The notes: generated from the letters alone by a model not told the origin. Positions 1-8,120 are shown, counted from the first letter of the stretch. The stretch is DNA of 9,957 nucleotides from Lachnospiraceae bacterium (GCA_009774155.1 VSNE01000076.1:1-9957), one strand, 5' to 3'. Made by a program: numbers and translations.

Positions 1-2
1 TT

Positions 3-560
3 ATTGAATATATAGAAAAAAATATGACAAGAGGAAATTTGTCGCTAAAAAAAGATATGTTACCGGTTATTAAGTATCAGCAAGAAGGTAGCGATAAAGA
101 AATTCCGCTATATATTGCATCGTCTATTGTATCGGAAATTTCACCATTACTATTGATACTGAAATCAGGAATCAATTTTAAAGCAATGATTATCGAAGAA
201 CCGGAAGCACATTTGCATCCGGAATTACAACAGAAAATGGCCCGGCTGATTATTAACTTAATGAATCTTGGCGTACCAGTATGGATTACTACTCATAGTG
301 ACACTATTCTACAGCATATCAATAATATGATGAAATTGAAAAATCATGTACGGAGTAATGAACTGCAGCAGGAGTACGGATACAGGAAAACAGATCTTCT
401 TTGTAAAGCAGATATCCAGATGTATCAGTTTGCTGCGGAGAATAATGGGACAACAAGACTGATCTCATTGGAGGCAACAAAATATGGATTTGTTGTTCCG
501 ACTTTTAATAATGCTCTTGAAAAAATAGTTGAGGAAGTATATGCATTTCAGGAGGACTGA
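3..560 (+). CDS. AAA-family ATPase, C-terminal part (5' end outside window)
   Basis: The frame is open to the left edge, so the ATG at 24 is probably internal and only the C-terminal portion is present; Walker A must lie upstream. Seen: a Walker B with catalytic glutamate, IIEEPEAHLHPE (codons 189-224), in the form typical of ABC-type/OLD-like AAA_15/AAA_21 ATPases, then a switch histidine in ITTHSD (His codon 294-296). Before Walker B, an ASSIVSEISPLLL segment fits the signature-helix region of these ATPases. The tail, with NGTTRLISLEATKYGFVVP and a final FNNALEKIVEEV helix, matches the usual end of stand-alone AAA_15-type proteins. Such ATPases commonly act as the sensor or motor partner of a nuclease or toxin in defence modules (family knowledge). 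The next gene starts 3 nt after the stop, with its AGGAGG inside this gene, so the two form an operon. The exact family cannot be settled without the N-terminus. Confidence -1.
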   Translation: MEYIEKNMTRGNLSLKKDMLPVIKYQQEGSDKEIPLYIASSIVSEISPLLLILKSGINFKAMIIEEPEAHLHPELQQKMARLIINLMNLGVPVWITTHSDTILQHINNMMKLKNHVRSNELQQEYGYRKTDLLCKADIQMYQFAAENNGTTRLISLEATKYGFVVPTFNNALEKIVEEVYAFQED

Positions 561-563
561 CAA

Positions 564-1187
564 ATGATTGAAAAACGAGTGCAATATGGGATTGATAATT
601 TTCTGGAAGAAGATTTTTTTCTCCCGCCTGAGAACTCATATTGCCTGGAGGAAAAAAGCGAATCAGGAAGAAGTGAACTGTTGGTAGACATAAAAGGTGA
701 TAATCTGTGCAGTGAAGATTATGATCACAAAGGGAAATGCAATTTTCTGAAGGATGGTAGCCAATTTAAATTAAAAAAAAGCGTAGATCATGTTTTACTT
801 CAGAAAAAGAAAGAAAAGTGGATACTACATCTTATTGAAATGAAGAGCAAGGTTGACAATAAAAAATGGCATGAAATAAAACAAAAGATACGTGCTAGTT
901 ATTTCAATATCTGTGCTTTAGAAAAAATATTGGGAATACATATTGATGAAGTCAGAGCATATACGACGTATGAAAATACTGGATTTTGGAGTTCAGATAA
1001 AAGTACGGACCCTAAAATAATTGCCGCACCCTTAGGAAAACCAATGCCACCGGCACCGGAGCGCGAGTGGGAAAATAATGCAATTAGTGTAGATATTGGA
1101 GAGATGGTACAGTTTAAGCATAATGCAGTTAAGATGCAAAGAACGGAAGATGGAACCAAGTTAACAGGAAAACTGAGCATTAGTTGA
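564..1187 (+). CDS. Unrecognised protein with PD-(D/E)XK nuclease-like pattern
   Basis: Protein of 207 residues that I do not recognise. The ATG at 564 is preceded by AGGAGG (550-555) at 8-nt spacing and lies 3 nt after the ATPase stop, so it is probably translated with the ATPase. Seen: Asp75 in SVDHVLL, a charged KKKEK turn, then a hydrophobic strand ending WILHLIEMKSK, giving Glu92-x-Lys94. D-x16-E-x-K on two predicted beta strands is the usual active-site layout of PD-(D/E)XK nucleases. The following segment (residues about 100-125) is helix-like, as the fold would require. Inference: a nuclease or DNA-processing effector driven by the ATPase. The motif is short and could be chance. It does not look like the DUF4435 (AriB), HNH (PtuB) or RloB partners of other ATPase modules. 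No signal peptide or membrane segment is seen. The C-terminus is polar, with no clear domain. Confidence -1.
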   Translation: MIEKRVQYGIDNFLEEDFFLPPENSYCLEEKSESGRSELLVDIKGDNLCSEDYDHKGKCNFLKDGSQFKLKKSVDHVLLQKKKEKWILHLIEMKSKVDNKKWHEIKQKIRASYFNICALEKILGIHIDEVRAYTTYENTGFWSSDKSTDPKIIAAPLGKPMPPAPEREWENNAISVDIGEMVQFKHNAVKMQRTEDGTKLTGKLSIS

Positions 1188-1329
1188 TTTTATAATCTTG
1201 AAATGATGCAATGATATTTGAACGCATATTAATCCTGACACTGATTCATTGTCAATTTTGTCTGGACTTAGCAATAATGAACTATACTCCCGGCGAAGCT
1301 ATGCAGGTTTCTGACATGGACAGAAAAGA

Positions 1330-1369
1330 ATAAAACAGGCGGAAATAGTTTTGTTTTCGTCTGTTTTAT
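1330..1369 (+). terminator. Terminator-like hairpin, possibly bidirectional
   Basis: Arms 1330-1345 and 1354-1369 pair over 16 positions, including two G·U pairs, around an 8-nt loop. The stem base is A-rich on the left and U-rich on the right (CTGTTTTAT), as in intrinsic terminators that work in both directions. It lies 142 nt after the stop of the nuclease-like gene and could end that operon. It also insulates jetA, whose candidate promoter overlaps its right edge. The U-run is partly within the stem rather than a long free tail, so efficiency is uncertain. Confidence -1.
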
Positions 1370-1377
1370 GGTACAAT
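1351..1377 (+). promoter_or_regulatory. Candidate promoter for the jet operon (extended -10)
   Basis: TGGTACAAT at 1369-1377 is an extended -10 element (TG-n-TACAAT; 5 of 6 matches to TATAAT). The -35 is weak: TTGTTT at 1351-1356 with only 15-nt spacing, which an extended -10 can tolerate. Transcription would begin near 1384, leaving a leader of about 85 nt before jetA. The upstream half overlaps the hairpin at 1330-1369, so the two cannot be read independently. This is a pattern match only. Confidence -1.
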
Positions 1378-1404
1378 TTCCGAAAAAGAAGTAAAGGGGA
1401 AATA

Positions 1405-1473
1405 TTGAAGCAAATGCGTTTTCAACGATTGTCTTTGAAGTCCGCTGAAGCGGAAAAGGGGTATAAAAATTGA
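1405..1473 (+). CDS. Possible 22-codon leader peptide overlapping the jetA start
   Basis: A short frame starts with TTG at 1405, has an in-frame ATG at 1414, and ends at TGA 1471-1473. AAAGGGGA (1394-1400) sits just upstream at a plausible, slightly short spacing for the TTG. The stop overlaps the jetA TTG start as TTGA, the same geometry as ATGA translational coupling. The predicted peptide is basic (starts MKQMRFQRLSLK, ends EKGYKN) with no recognisable domain. It could be a translated leader that feeds ribosomes onto the weak jetA start, or it could be chance in an 85-nt leader. Coding status is unproven. Confidence -1.
   Translation: MKQMRFQRLSLKSAEAEKGYKN
1441..1454. repeat. Perfect 14-bp palindrome just upstream of the jetA RBS
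   Basis: TCCGCT-GA-AGCGGA has perfect 6-bp arms. In RNA it would form a 5-bp GC-rich stem (1441-1445 with 1450-1454) closed by a UGAA tetraloop. It abuts the AAAGGGG ribosome binding site (1454-1461) of jetA and lies inside the possible leader ORF. It could be a repressor operator, an RNA element controlling jetA translation, or a chance palindrome. Confidence -1.
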
Positions 1474-2945
1474 AATATTTGGAATCGATTCAGGAAACCA
1501 TATACTTATCTGCCGGTAATGCTCCGCAATATAGACGTATTATGCGGATTTTTTTTATAGAATATGAAAAAATGCATTTTCAATTATATAAAGAAGATGT
1601 GCTAGAGCTCATCAGGGAGCATCCGGAGTTTGCAGATTATCATATGGAGCAGTTGAAAACAGATCTGGAAGCATTGGTTGCATGGAAAAATCTCATACCT
1701 ATTCAGGACCCTAAAAGAGTTTATACGATTGCAGAATATAAAAATAAGCAATATCGTTATACAATGTCAGAATATGCGGTAGAGATAGAGCGGATGACAG
1801 TAAAGCTTGAAAATCTTTTTCTGGATAGCAGCAGCCTGTCCATGAATTATTTTGTGCGGATAGAAAGTGCTTTGAATGAAATGGAGCAGATGAATCATCG
1901 CGAACTCAAGGCAGTGAATGAGTGGTGGAGCAATCTACAGGAAGATTTTAAAAGATTAAATCGAAATTATCAGGATTATTTGAGAGAGTTCTATTCCGGA
2001 AAATCAGATAAAGTTCTTAAATCTATTGAGTTTGTCATACACAAAGACAGATTTATTTCTTATTTACAGGAGTTTGTGCAGCAGCTTCAGAATAAATCCA
2101 TACGAATCGAAAATATAATTAAAAATTTGTCCCGGAAGACGGTAAACGCGGTATTGGAGAAGGTCATAGAAAGTGAACTGGCAATTCCGCACCCGAATGC
2201 AGAAATACAGAATCTAAGGGAGAGTGCGGTAAGGGAAAACATTTATGGAAAGTGGCGGAGCCTGTCAGAGTGGTTTATTTCAGCAGATAACCACCCAAGC
2301 GAAAGCCAGAGGGTGTTGGATATTACAGATGAGGTTATCCGAAAAATTATACAAAATGCGGCTTTGATTGTACAGCTGCAAAATTGGGGGATCAGCCGTA
2401 AGGAGGATTATAAGAAATTTATTCAGATGTTTGCACAGTGCGAAAATGTGGAAGAAGCGCATAAACTTTCGGCGCATGTATTTGGCATACAGCATGTGCG
2501 GCATTTTAAAGTAAACTGCCCGCGGTCTACGGACAGTATAAACAGTGGGGTTTTTGATGAAATACCATCGGAATATGAATTGAAGCCGCATACCAGAACG
2601 TACAAGCCCCGGATACATAAGTCGGGATTTGAAAGCAAAGCATTGGAGAAGCTTGCACAGAGGAACCAATATCTGAAAAAGCTGGAAGAAGATAAAAAGC
2701 TGGTTACAAAATATATCAGGGATAAGCAACTGGATATCAGTCAGATTGAGGATTGTATTTCGGCAGCTACCAGGGAAACTCTTCTGGGCTGGATTGCACA
2801 GGCAAATCTGACCTCCTCTAAAAGCGGGCGGACGGAATATGGACAGGCATTTCACTTAATAAAACGAGAGGGCAGCCATACTCTCAAATGTGAGGATGGA
2901 GAATTGGTGATGCCTGTCTATGTATTTCAATTTGAGGATGAATAG
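1470..2945 (+). CDS. jetA: Wadjet type II protein JetA (TIGR02677/DUF2397, kleisin-like)
   Basis: A 491-residue protein, close to the usual length of the TIGR02677/DUF2397 family. JetA is the kleisin subunit that bridges the JetC heads and carries JetB, like MukF in MukBEF. Seen: an N-terminal YLSAGNAPQYRRIMRIFF segment (residues 12-29) typical of the family, then a winged-helix-like region to about residue 105 (LEALVAWKNLIPIQDP, then EYKNKQYRYTMSEYAVEIERM). Long charged helices follow (about 105-280), and the C-terminus (about 320-491) is of mixed helical type. The start is TTG at 1470, with GGGG of AAAAGGGG (1454-1461) 8 nt upstream; the next in-frame ATG would delete the conserved N-terminus. 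The stop is one base before the preferred jetB start. It is the first gene of the jet operon. The weak start codon may keep levels low (inference). Confidence -1.
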   Translation: MKYLESIQETIYLSAGNAPQYRRIMRIFFIEYEKMHFQLYKEDVLELIREHPEFADYHMEQLKTDLEALVAWKNLIPIQDPKRVYTIAEYKNKQYRYTMSEYAVEIERMTVKLENLFLDSSSLSMNYFVRIESALNEMEQMNHRELKAVNEWWSNLQEDFKRLNRNYQDYLREFYSGKSDKVLKSIEFVIHKDRFISYLQEFVQQLQNKSIRIENIIKNLSRKTVNAVLEKVIESELAIPHPNAEIQNLRESAVRENIYGKWRSLSEWFISADNHPSESQRVLDITDEVIRKIIQNAALIVQLQNWGISRKEDYKKFIQMFAQCENVEEAHKLSAHVFGIQHVRHFKVNCPRSTDSINSGVFDEIPSEYELKPHTRTYKPRIHKSGFESKALEKLAQRNQYLKKLEEDKKLVTKYIRDKQLDISQIEDCISAATRETLLGWIAQANLTSSKSGRTEYGQAFHLIKREGSHTLKCEDGELVMPVYVFQFEDE

Positions 2946-2946
2946 A

Positions 2947-4086
2947 ATGGAAGCAGCAAAAGCATTAATAGAAAACGTCTGGATTGATAAAAAAAAGGAT
3001 AAAGAGCTATACACGAGGGTGCGCAGAGAACTGCCGAATTGCCAAAAGTTTTTTCGTGAACAGTTGGGGTGGGCAATTATCAATAATGAACAGATATTAA
3101 AAGCAGAAAAAATTCCTGCCCATGCGGAGAGCTATATGGGAATCACAGACTTTACGGAAATCAGGGATTATTGTCTGTTTTGTGCTGTGTTAGCTTTTCT
3201 GGAGGACAAAGAGGAGCAGGAACAGTTTTTATTGTCAGAATTGGTGGATGTGCTGGAACTGCAGTTGAAGGGTGTGATGGATGCGGACTGGACGTCATTT
3301 ACCCAGAGAAAATCTCTTGTAAGAGTCTTGCAGTTTTGTGAAAACATGAGGCTGATAGAATCGTATGAAGGGAGCAGCAATAATGTTGGCAGCAGTATAG
3401 GACAGGAAATTCTGTATGAAAATACAGGGCTTTCCAGATACATGGCAGTAAACTTCGCATATAGTATTGCGGATTTCCAGTCATGGGAGGATTTTGAAAA
3501 GCGGCAAATAGAAGAAGGAGAGACAGGCAGAGGGCATTATAGGATTAACCGTGTATACAGGCAGATGACCGCAGCGCCTGTCCTTTACTGGAGCCAGCCT
3601 GATAATCCGGACAGCATTTATCTGAAAAACCAGAGGCAGTGGATACAGAAAAATTTCAGTGAATATTTGGGAGGGCAGCTCCACATACATAAAAACGCCG
3701 CCTTTTTGGTAATGGAGGAAGAGGAATATTTTGGGGAAAAGCATCCAAGGGAGGCTATGCTTTCGGAGCTTGTTTTAATTTTATGCAGGCTTATCAGGGA
3801 AAAGGCGGAGACGGGCGTCTGGAAGAGGCGCCAGGATGAGTGCATTGCAGTATCTAAAAAAGCGTTCCAGGAAGAACTTTACTATTGTCGTGACAAATAT
3901 AAGCCGGCATGGAGCAAGGAATACAGGGAGATGGAAGATACAAAGCTACTGAAGGCGGTCGTGTCTTACATGAAAACCTGGATGATGCTTGACGAGAGTG
4001 ATGAGGAGATTGTTATCTATCCGGCGGCAGGAAAAATAATCGGAAATTATCCGGAGGATTTTCAGACAAAGGAGAAAAGTAAATGA
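2947..4086 (+). CDS. jetB: Wadjet type II protein JetB (TIGR02678/DUF2398, KITE/MukE-like)
   Basis: JetB is the small winged-helix (KITE) subunit that binds the JetA kleisin in the Wadjet SMC complex, comparable to MukE. Seen: the family's N-terminal pattern YTRVRRELPNCQKFF then REQLGWAI (residues about 22-44), a KAEKIPA segment, and the hydrophobic helix RDYCLFCAVLAFLE (about 73-86). Length is 379 residues from this start, near the family norm. Start choice: in-frame ATGs occur at 2920, 2938 and 2947. GAGG at 2934-2937 gives good 9-nt spacing only to 2947, touches 2938, and cannot serve 2920, so 2947 is preferred. The longer form (388 residues, overlapping jetA by 26 nt) remains possible. 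The stop overlaps the jetC start as ATGA, indicating translational coupling. Confidence -1.
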   Translation: MEAAKALIENVWIDKKKDKELYTRVRRELPNCQKFFREQLGWAIINNEQILKAEKIPAHAESYMGITDFTEIRDYCLFCAVLAFLEDKEEQEQFLLSELVDVLELQLKGVMDADWTSFTQRKSLVRVLQFCENMRLIESYEGSSNNVGSSIGQEILYENTGLSRYMAVNFAYSIADFQSWEDFEKRQIEEGETGRGHYRINRVYRQMTAAPVLYWSQPDNPDSIYLKNQRQWIQKNFSEYLGGQLHIHKNAAFLVMEEEEYFGEKHPREAMLSELVLILCRLIREKAETGVWKRRQDECIAVSKKAFQEELYYCRDKYKPAWSKEYREMEDTKLLKAVVSYMKTWMMLDESDEEIVIYPAAGKIIGNYPEDFQTKEKSK

Positions 4087-7000
4087 GTGAACGCTGGCAT
4101 ATGAACCGAATAGGATTTGTAAATTTCTGGCTGTATGACGATGAAGTGTTTTCTTTTGCGGAGGGAAAATTGCTGCTCCGCGGACAAAACGGTTCGGGAA
4201 AATCTATCACAACCCAGAGTTTTATTCCATTTATACTGGATGGAGACAGAACGCCAAGCCGATTGGACCCTTTTGGCTCCAGCGACAGGAGAATGGAATA
4301 TTATTTTTTGAATGATGGGGAGAAAAATGAGGCGACTGGTTATCTGTATCTGGAGTTTCAAAAGGGGAACCGTTATCGGACGATTGGAATCGGCCAGCAG
4401 GCGCAAAAGGGAAAGCCTATGGGTTTTTGGGGTTTTGTTGTGCTGGATGGAAGAAGAATCGGATATGATTTTAAACTGTATCGGGAAGTGGGGAGTACAA
4501 AGATTGCTTACACAAAGCAGGAATTGAAAAAGGAGCTGGGAGGAAACAATCTGTTTACGGAGACGCACAAAGAATATATGGGTTTGGTGAATAAACATAT
4601 ATTTGGATTTCCAAGACTGGAGCAATATGAACAATTTATACGCCTGTTGATAAAAGTCAGGGCACCGAAGCTTTCCAAAGAATTTACTCCCAACAAGGTA
4701 TATGAAATATTGAACGATTCCTTGCAGACTTTGTCCGACGAGGACTTACGCGCCATGGTGGATGCTATGGAGAAAATGGATGATATACAGGATAAGCTGG
4801 ACGGCTTAAAAAGAGCTTATAAGGATTTGCAGATTATACGGAATGAGTATGTGAGGTATAATCAGTATATGCTGGGACAGAAAGCAGCCGCATATCTGAA
4901 AGAAAAAGGGTTGGCTGATGAAGCCAGGGAAAGGCTGGAAGCAGAGGCAGATGAATTAAAAGAAACGAGAGAAAGGCTAGAGGAGTCGTACAAAAGGGGC
5001 ATTGAACTAAAAAAGGAAAAAAGTCTGTTGGAACGGGAGAGAGAGGCAATCGGGACAACGGACTTAGAGGAGGCGGATGAAAAATTAAGGCAATGCCGGA
5101 AACGTCAGGAAGATGCAGAAAAAGAAATTCATAAATATTGCAAAAATATTGAGCAGCACAGAAACAGGATACGGGAATATGATGCTGTAATACGTGAGGT
5201 GCAAAATAATATTAGTGCATATCAGGTGGAAATAGAGCAGCTTTTGAATGATATGGACGAGCTGCAGGAAATCATCTGTTTTTCCGGTCATAAACAAATC
5301 TTTAATTTGTGGAAGAATTTAGATGGTTATGAGGAATGTAAAAAAATCAAAGGTGAGCTTAAAAAGCTATGTAACAATACGGATGCGGCATTGGCGGAAC
5401 TGAAAAGGCTTCGGGAATTACAAATACAATGGGATAAGCTGTCGGAGGAATGCAGCAGCCTGGAAGAAGAAAAAGCGCAGGCACAGCAGCAGGTGAATGA
5501 CGCGGAAAGGCTGGAGGATGAATTAAGAGATGACCTAATCGAGGCATATTATGGATTGGAACAGCTCAATCAGGAATTTTATTTGTCAAAGAGAGAACTG
5601 GAACAGATATCAGGATATATCCAGAAATATCAGGGAATAGCGGATTATGGGGATATACGTAATCTTGTAGGGAATATATGGGAAATTAAGAACCAAAAGC
5701 TGGGAAACGAGCTTTCCGTTTTGAAAGCGCAAAGAGAAAAGAAGGCAGAGTCTGTAAACGTCTGTATAGAAGAACTGAAAGAACTGGAAAAAGTGCAGGA
5801 GGCAGCTCCTTCGCGAAGAGAAATTCTGCTTAGGACGAGAGAACAATTATCAGAAAACAGTATTTCTTTTCTGCCTTTTTATGAAGCGGTTGATTTTACG
5901 GAGCATGTATCTATGCAGGACAGAGACCTGGCGGAATGTCAGTTAGAGGATGCGGGACTTTTGGATGCATTAGTCGTTTCCCCCAAAGACCATGCAAAAG
6001 CGATGCAGATTCTGGGAGAATGGTCAGACAGGATTCTCTGGTTAGAGGATTCCGGAAAAATCGGCTATGATAAACTGACAGTAGCTGCCAAAGACCTGGA
6101 ATTACAGAAGATGACAGAGCGGATTTTGTCCAATATCGGGGAAAAAGATGATTGCAGGATTGTGCTAAAGCCGAATGGTTATTTCAGACATGGCGCAGTG
6201 GAAGGGTACAGTAAACCAGAAAGGGAAGCCTGTTACATCGGAGAAGCTGTAAGAAAGGAAAAGAAGAAAGAGCAAATCAGAAGAAAAAGGGAAGAATTGC
6301 AGTTCCTGCAGCAGAAACTGCAAGAGTTGGATCAGGCAATTGGCGTATTAAAGAAACGACTTGATATTTTGCAGGAAGAATATCATGAGCTGCCCGCATT
6401 TCAGGAGCTGGACCAGGCAATTGCTATGAAGAAGGATTTAGACTGGAAATCTGAAAAGTGCAGGGAGGAATGCAGGAAGAAGGAAAAAGAAAAAGGAGAC
6501 TGCGAAGCTAGAAAAAAACAGTCTGCACAGCAGGTAATAGCCAATTGCCGGGAGCTGCCCTACGAAAGAAATGTCGAGAGTTATGAGGAAGCTTTGGAAG
6601 CGCTTCAGGAGTATCAGGATCAGCTGGAATCATTTCAGATTGCTGTTATGCACTTTTCTGCGGAGCAGGACAAAGAGGATATGCAGAAGCAGTTGATTGA
6701 GAAAGAGGAAGATGCGATCGATAGGGAAGACAGTTATAAAAGAAGAGCGGAGCAGGAGGTACAAGAGCAGAAGCTGCAGACAGAAAAGCTGGAAGAATTT
6801 CTAAACGCGCCCGAGAATAAAGAAAAAGCGGAACGGCTGAAGGCAATCAAGGAAGAACTGCTGCAGAGAGTCGAAGAAGAACGGGAATTAGATAAGAAGC
6901 AGGCTGTATGGGAAAGCGATGTAAAAAAGCTGGAGCCGGATATTGAAAAACAAAAAAATATAGTTCTGGAAAAAATGGAGAGGGAAACCCGGCTGAAGAA

Positions 7001-8120
7001 ATATTTTGAGGAGGAATTATCACTGGGGCTTGTATTTGCAAGAGAAAGTAAAACAATACCGGAAGCGGCGGAGCAGGCAAAGGGGATAATAAGGGAAAGT
7101 GACAGAAACAAATCAGTGGCAGAGATTGTGTCGAATCTGGACAGGATTTTCCATGCACATATCGGAAGTCTGGTAAATTACGGGACGTTTATGGAAGAAT
7201 GTTTTGCAGAAGGAGCAGCAGATGCAATGGTGCTGCGCAAGCGCCATAGAATTGTCTCTTATATGCAGGGGCGCAAATTGTATTTTGAAGATTTTTATCA
7301 AGTGATGAAAGAAAGGATTGATGAAACCGAACTGTTAATCCGGCAAAAGGACAGGGAATTATTTGAAAATATTTTGTCGGACACATTGAGCAGAAAGCTG
7401 AATATCCGTATTGCGGAGAGCAGAAAATGGATTCAGGATATGTCGTCCCTTATGCGTAAAATGGATACCTCGATGTCCCTGACTTTTTCATTAGACTGGC
7501 GGGCAAAGTCAGCAGACGGGGAAGGGGAGTTAGATACGGCGGAATTAGAGAAGCTGTTGAACCGGGACAGGGAGTTAATGACTACAGAGGATATTGAAAA
7601 AATTTCTGCGCATTTCAGAAATAAGATTTATACGGTAAAACAGATGGCAGAGGAAAACGGTGAAATTCTGAGCTATGCTGATTTGGTGAGAGAAGCGCTG
7701 GATTACCGGAAATGGTTTGAATTTAAAATGTTTTATTACCGGAATGGGGAAAATAAAAAGGAGTTAACCAACGGGGCATTCAACCGCTTCAGCGGAGGGG
7801 AAAAAGCAATGGCGATGTATGTCCCTTTATTTGCGGCGGTGAATGCACAGTATAAAAAAGCGGAGCACGATGATTTGCCGAGAATGATTGCATTGGATGA
7901 GGCATTTGCAGGGGTGGATGATAAAAATATCAGCAGTATGTTTGAACTTGTAAGGAAGTTTGATTTTGATTATATTATGAATTCTCAGGTATTGTGGGGA
8001 TGCTACGCCTCTGTTCCGTTCCTGCGGATTGCGGAATTACTCAGGCCTGCGAACTCGCAGGTGGTTACGGTTATCTATTATTTATGGAATGGGAAGCAGA
8101 AAATCATTGAGGAGCAGTGA
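4083..8120 (+). CDS. jetC: Wadjet type II protein JetC (TIGR02680, SMC/MukB-like ATPase)
   Basis: A 1345-residue SMC-type ATPase and the motor of the Wadjet complex; it dimerises, holds DNA and extrudes loops by ATP hydrolysis. Seen in order: family N-terminus (RIGFVNFWLYDDEVFSF), Walker A GQNGSGKS (34-41), and a conserved FILDGDRTPSRLDPFG segment. Next come long charged coiled-coil arms (about 250-580 and 720-1010), separated by a less charged, hinge-like region (about 580-720) containing ECQLEDAGLLDALV (618-631). The C-terminal head has ABC signature FSGGEK (1236-1241), Walker B MIALDE (1268-1273, catalytic Glu1273) and D-loop-like AGVDD (1276-1280). All ATPase residues are present, so it should be active. 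The ATG start overlaps the jetB stop and has AAAGGAG (4068-4074) 8 nt upstream. It differs from RecN, SbcC and MukB in its TIGR02680-type N-terminus and its operon partners. Confidence -1.
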   Translation: MSERWHMNRIGFVNFWLYDDEVFSFAEGKLLLRGQNGSGKSITTQSFIPFILDGDRTPSRLDPFGSSDRRMEYYFLNDGEKNEATGYLYLEFQKGNRYRTIGIGQQAQKGKPMGFWGFVVLDGRRIGYDFKLYREVGSTKIAYTKQELKKELGGNNLFTETHKEYMGLVNKHIFGFPRLEQYEQFIRLLIKVRAPKLSKEFTPNKVYEILNDSLQTLSDEDLRAMVDAMEKMDDIQDKLDGLKRAYKDLQIIRNEYVRYNQYMLGQKAAAYLKEKGLADEARERLEAEADELKETRERLEESYKRGIELKKEKSLLEREREAIGTTDLEEADEKLRQCRKRQEDAEKEIHKYCKNIEQHRNRIREYDAVIREVQNNISAYQVEIEQLLNDMDELQEIICFSGHKQIFNLWKNLDGYEECKKIKGELKKLCNNTDAALAELKRLRELQIQWDKLSEECSSLEEEKAQAQQQVNDAERLEDELRDDLIEAYYGLEQLNQEFYLSKRELEQISGYIQKYQGIADYGDIRNLVGNIWEIKNQKLGNELSVLKAQREKKAESVNVCIEELKELEKVQEAAPSRREILLRTREQLSENSISFLPFYEAVDFTEHVSMQDRDLAECQLEDAGLLDALVVSPKDHAKAMQILGEWSDRILWLEDSGKIGYDKLTVAAKDLELQKMTERILSNIGEKDDCRIVLKPNGYFRHGAVEGYSKPEREACYIGEAVRKEKKKEQIRRKREELQFLQQKLQELDQAIGVLKKRLDILQEEYHELPAFQELDQAIAMKKDLDWKSEKCREECRKKEKEKGDCEARKKQSAQQVIANCRELPYERNVESYEEALEALQEYQDQLESFQIAVMHFSAEQDKEDMQKQLIEKEEDAIDREDSYKRRAEQEVQEQKLQTEKLEEFLNAPENKEKAERLKAIKEELLQRVEEERELDKKQAVWESDVKKLEPDIEKQKNIVLEKMERETRLKKYFEEELSLGLVFARESKTIPEAAEQAKGIIRESDRNKSVAEIVSNLDRIFHAHIGSLVNYGTFMEECFAEGAADAMVLRKRHRIVSYMQGRKLYFEDFYQVMKERIDETELLIRQKDRELFENILSDTLSRKLNIRIAESRKWIQDMSSLMRKMDTSMSLTFSLDWRAKSADGEGELDTAELEKLLNRDRELMTTEDIEKISAHFRNKIYTVKQMAEENGEILSYADLVREALDYRKWFEFKMFYYRNGENKKELTNGAFNRFSGGEKAMAMYVPLFAAVNAQYKKAEHDDLPRMIALDEAFAGVDDKNISSMFELVRKFDFDYIMNSQVLWGCYASVPFLRIAELLRPANSQVVTVIYYLWNGKQKIIEEQ

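Larger units (their letters stand above)
1188..1469. other. Intergenic regulatory region between the two operons
   Basis: These 282 nt contain no ordinary gene. They hold a long hairpin (1330-1369), an extended -10 candidate (1369-1377), a possible small leader ORF (1405-1473) and a palindrome (1441-1454), each listed separately. Weaker signals: a TATACT hexamer at 1283-1288 with TTGTCT at 1258-1263, but at 19-nt spacing; a short inverted repeat TTTCTG/CAGAAA at 1308-1326 with a 7-nt spacer; and TGACA/TGTCA at 1236-1254. No tRNA, riboswitch or repeat array was recognised. Confidence -1.

Noticed and set aside
3..1187. PARIS (AriA-AriB) assignment for the first two genes
   Set aside because: The second protein shows D...ExK rather than the Toprim-like DUF4435 pattern expected of AriB, and the ATPase N-terminus is not available.
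2280..2855. Long minus-strand frame opposite jetA, and others opposite jetB, jetC and jetD
   Set aside because: They are antisense to well-supported genes, lack ribosome binding sites and have compositions typical of shadow frames (serine-, leucine- or phenylalanine-rich).
2920..2946. ATG at 2920 or 2938 as the jetB start
   Set aside because: The GAGG at 2934-2937 is downstream of the first and touches the second; only 2947 has proper spacing. The longer forms cannot be excluded.
4083..8120. Housekeeping SMC/MukB, SbcC or RecN rather than Wadjet JetC
   Set aside because: The TIGR02680-type N-terminus, the kleisin and KITE partners upstream and the Toprim JetD downstream identify Wadjet; no CxxC zinc hook is seen.
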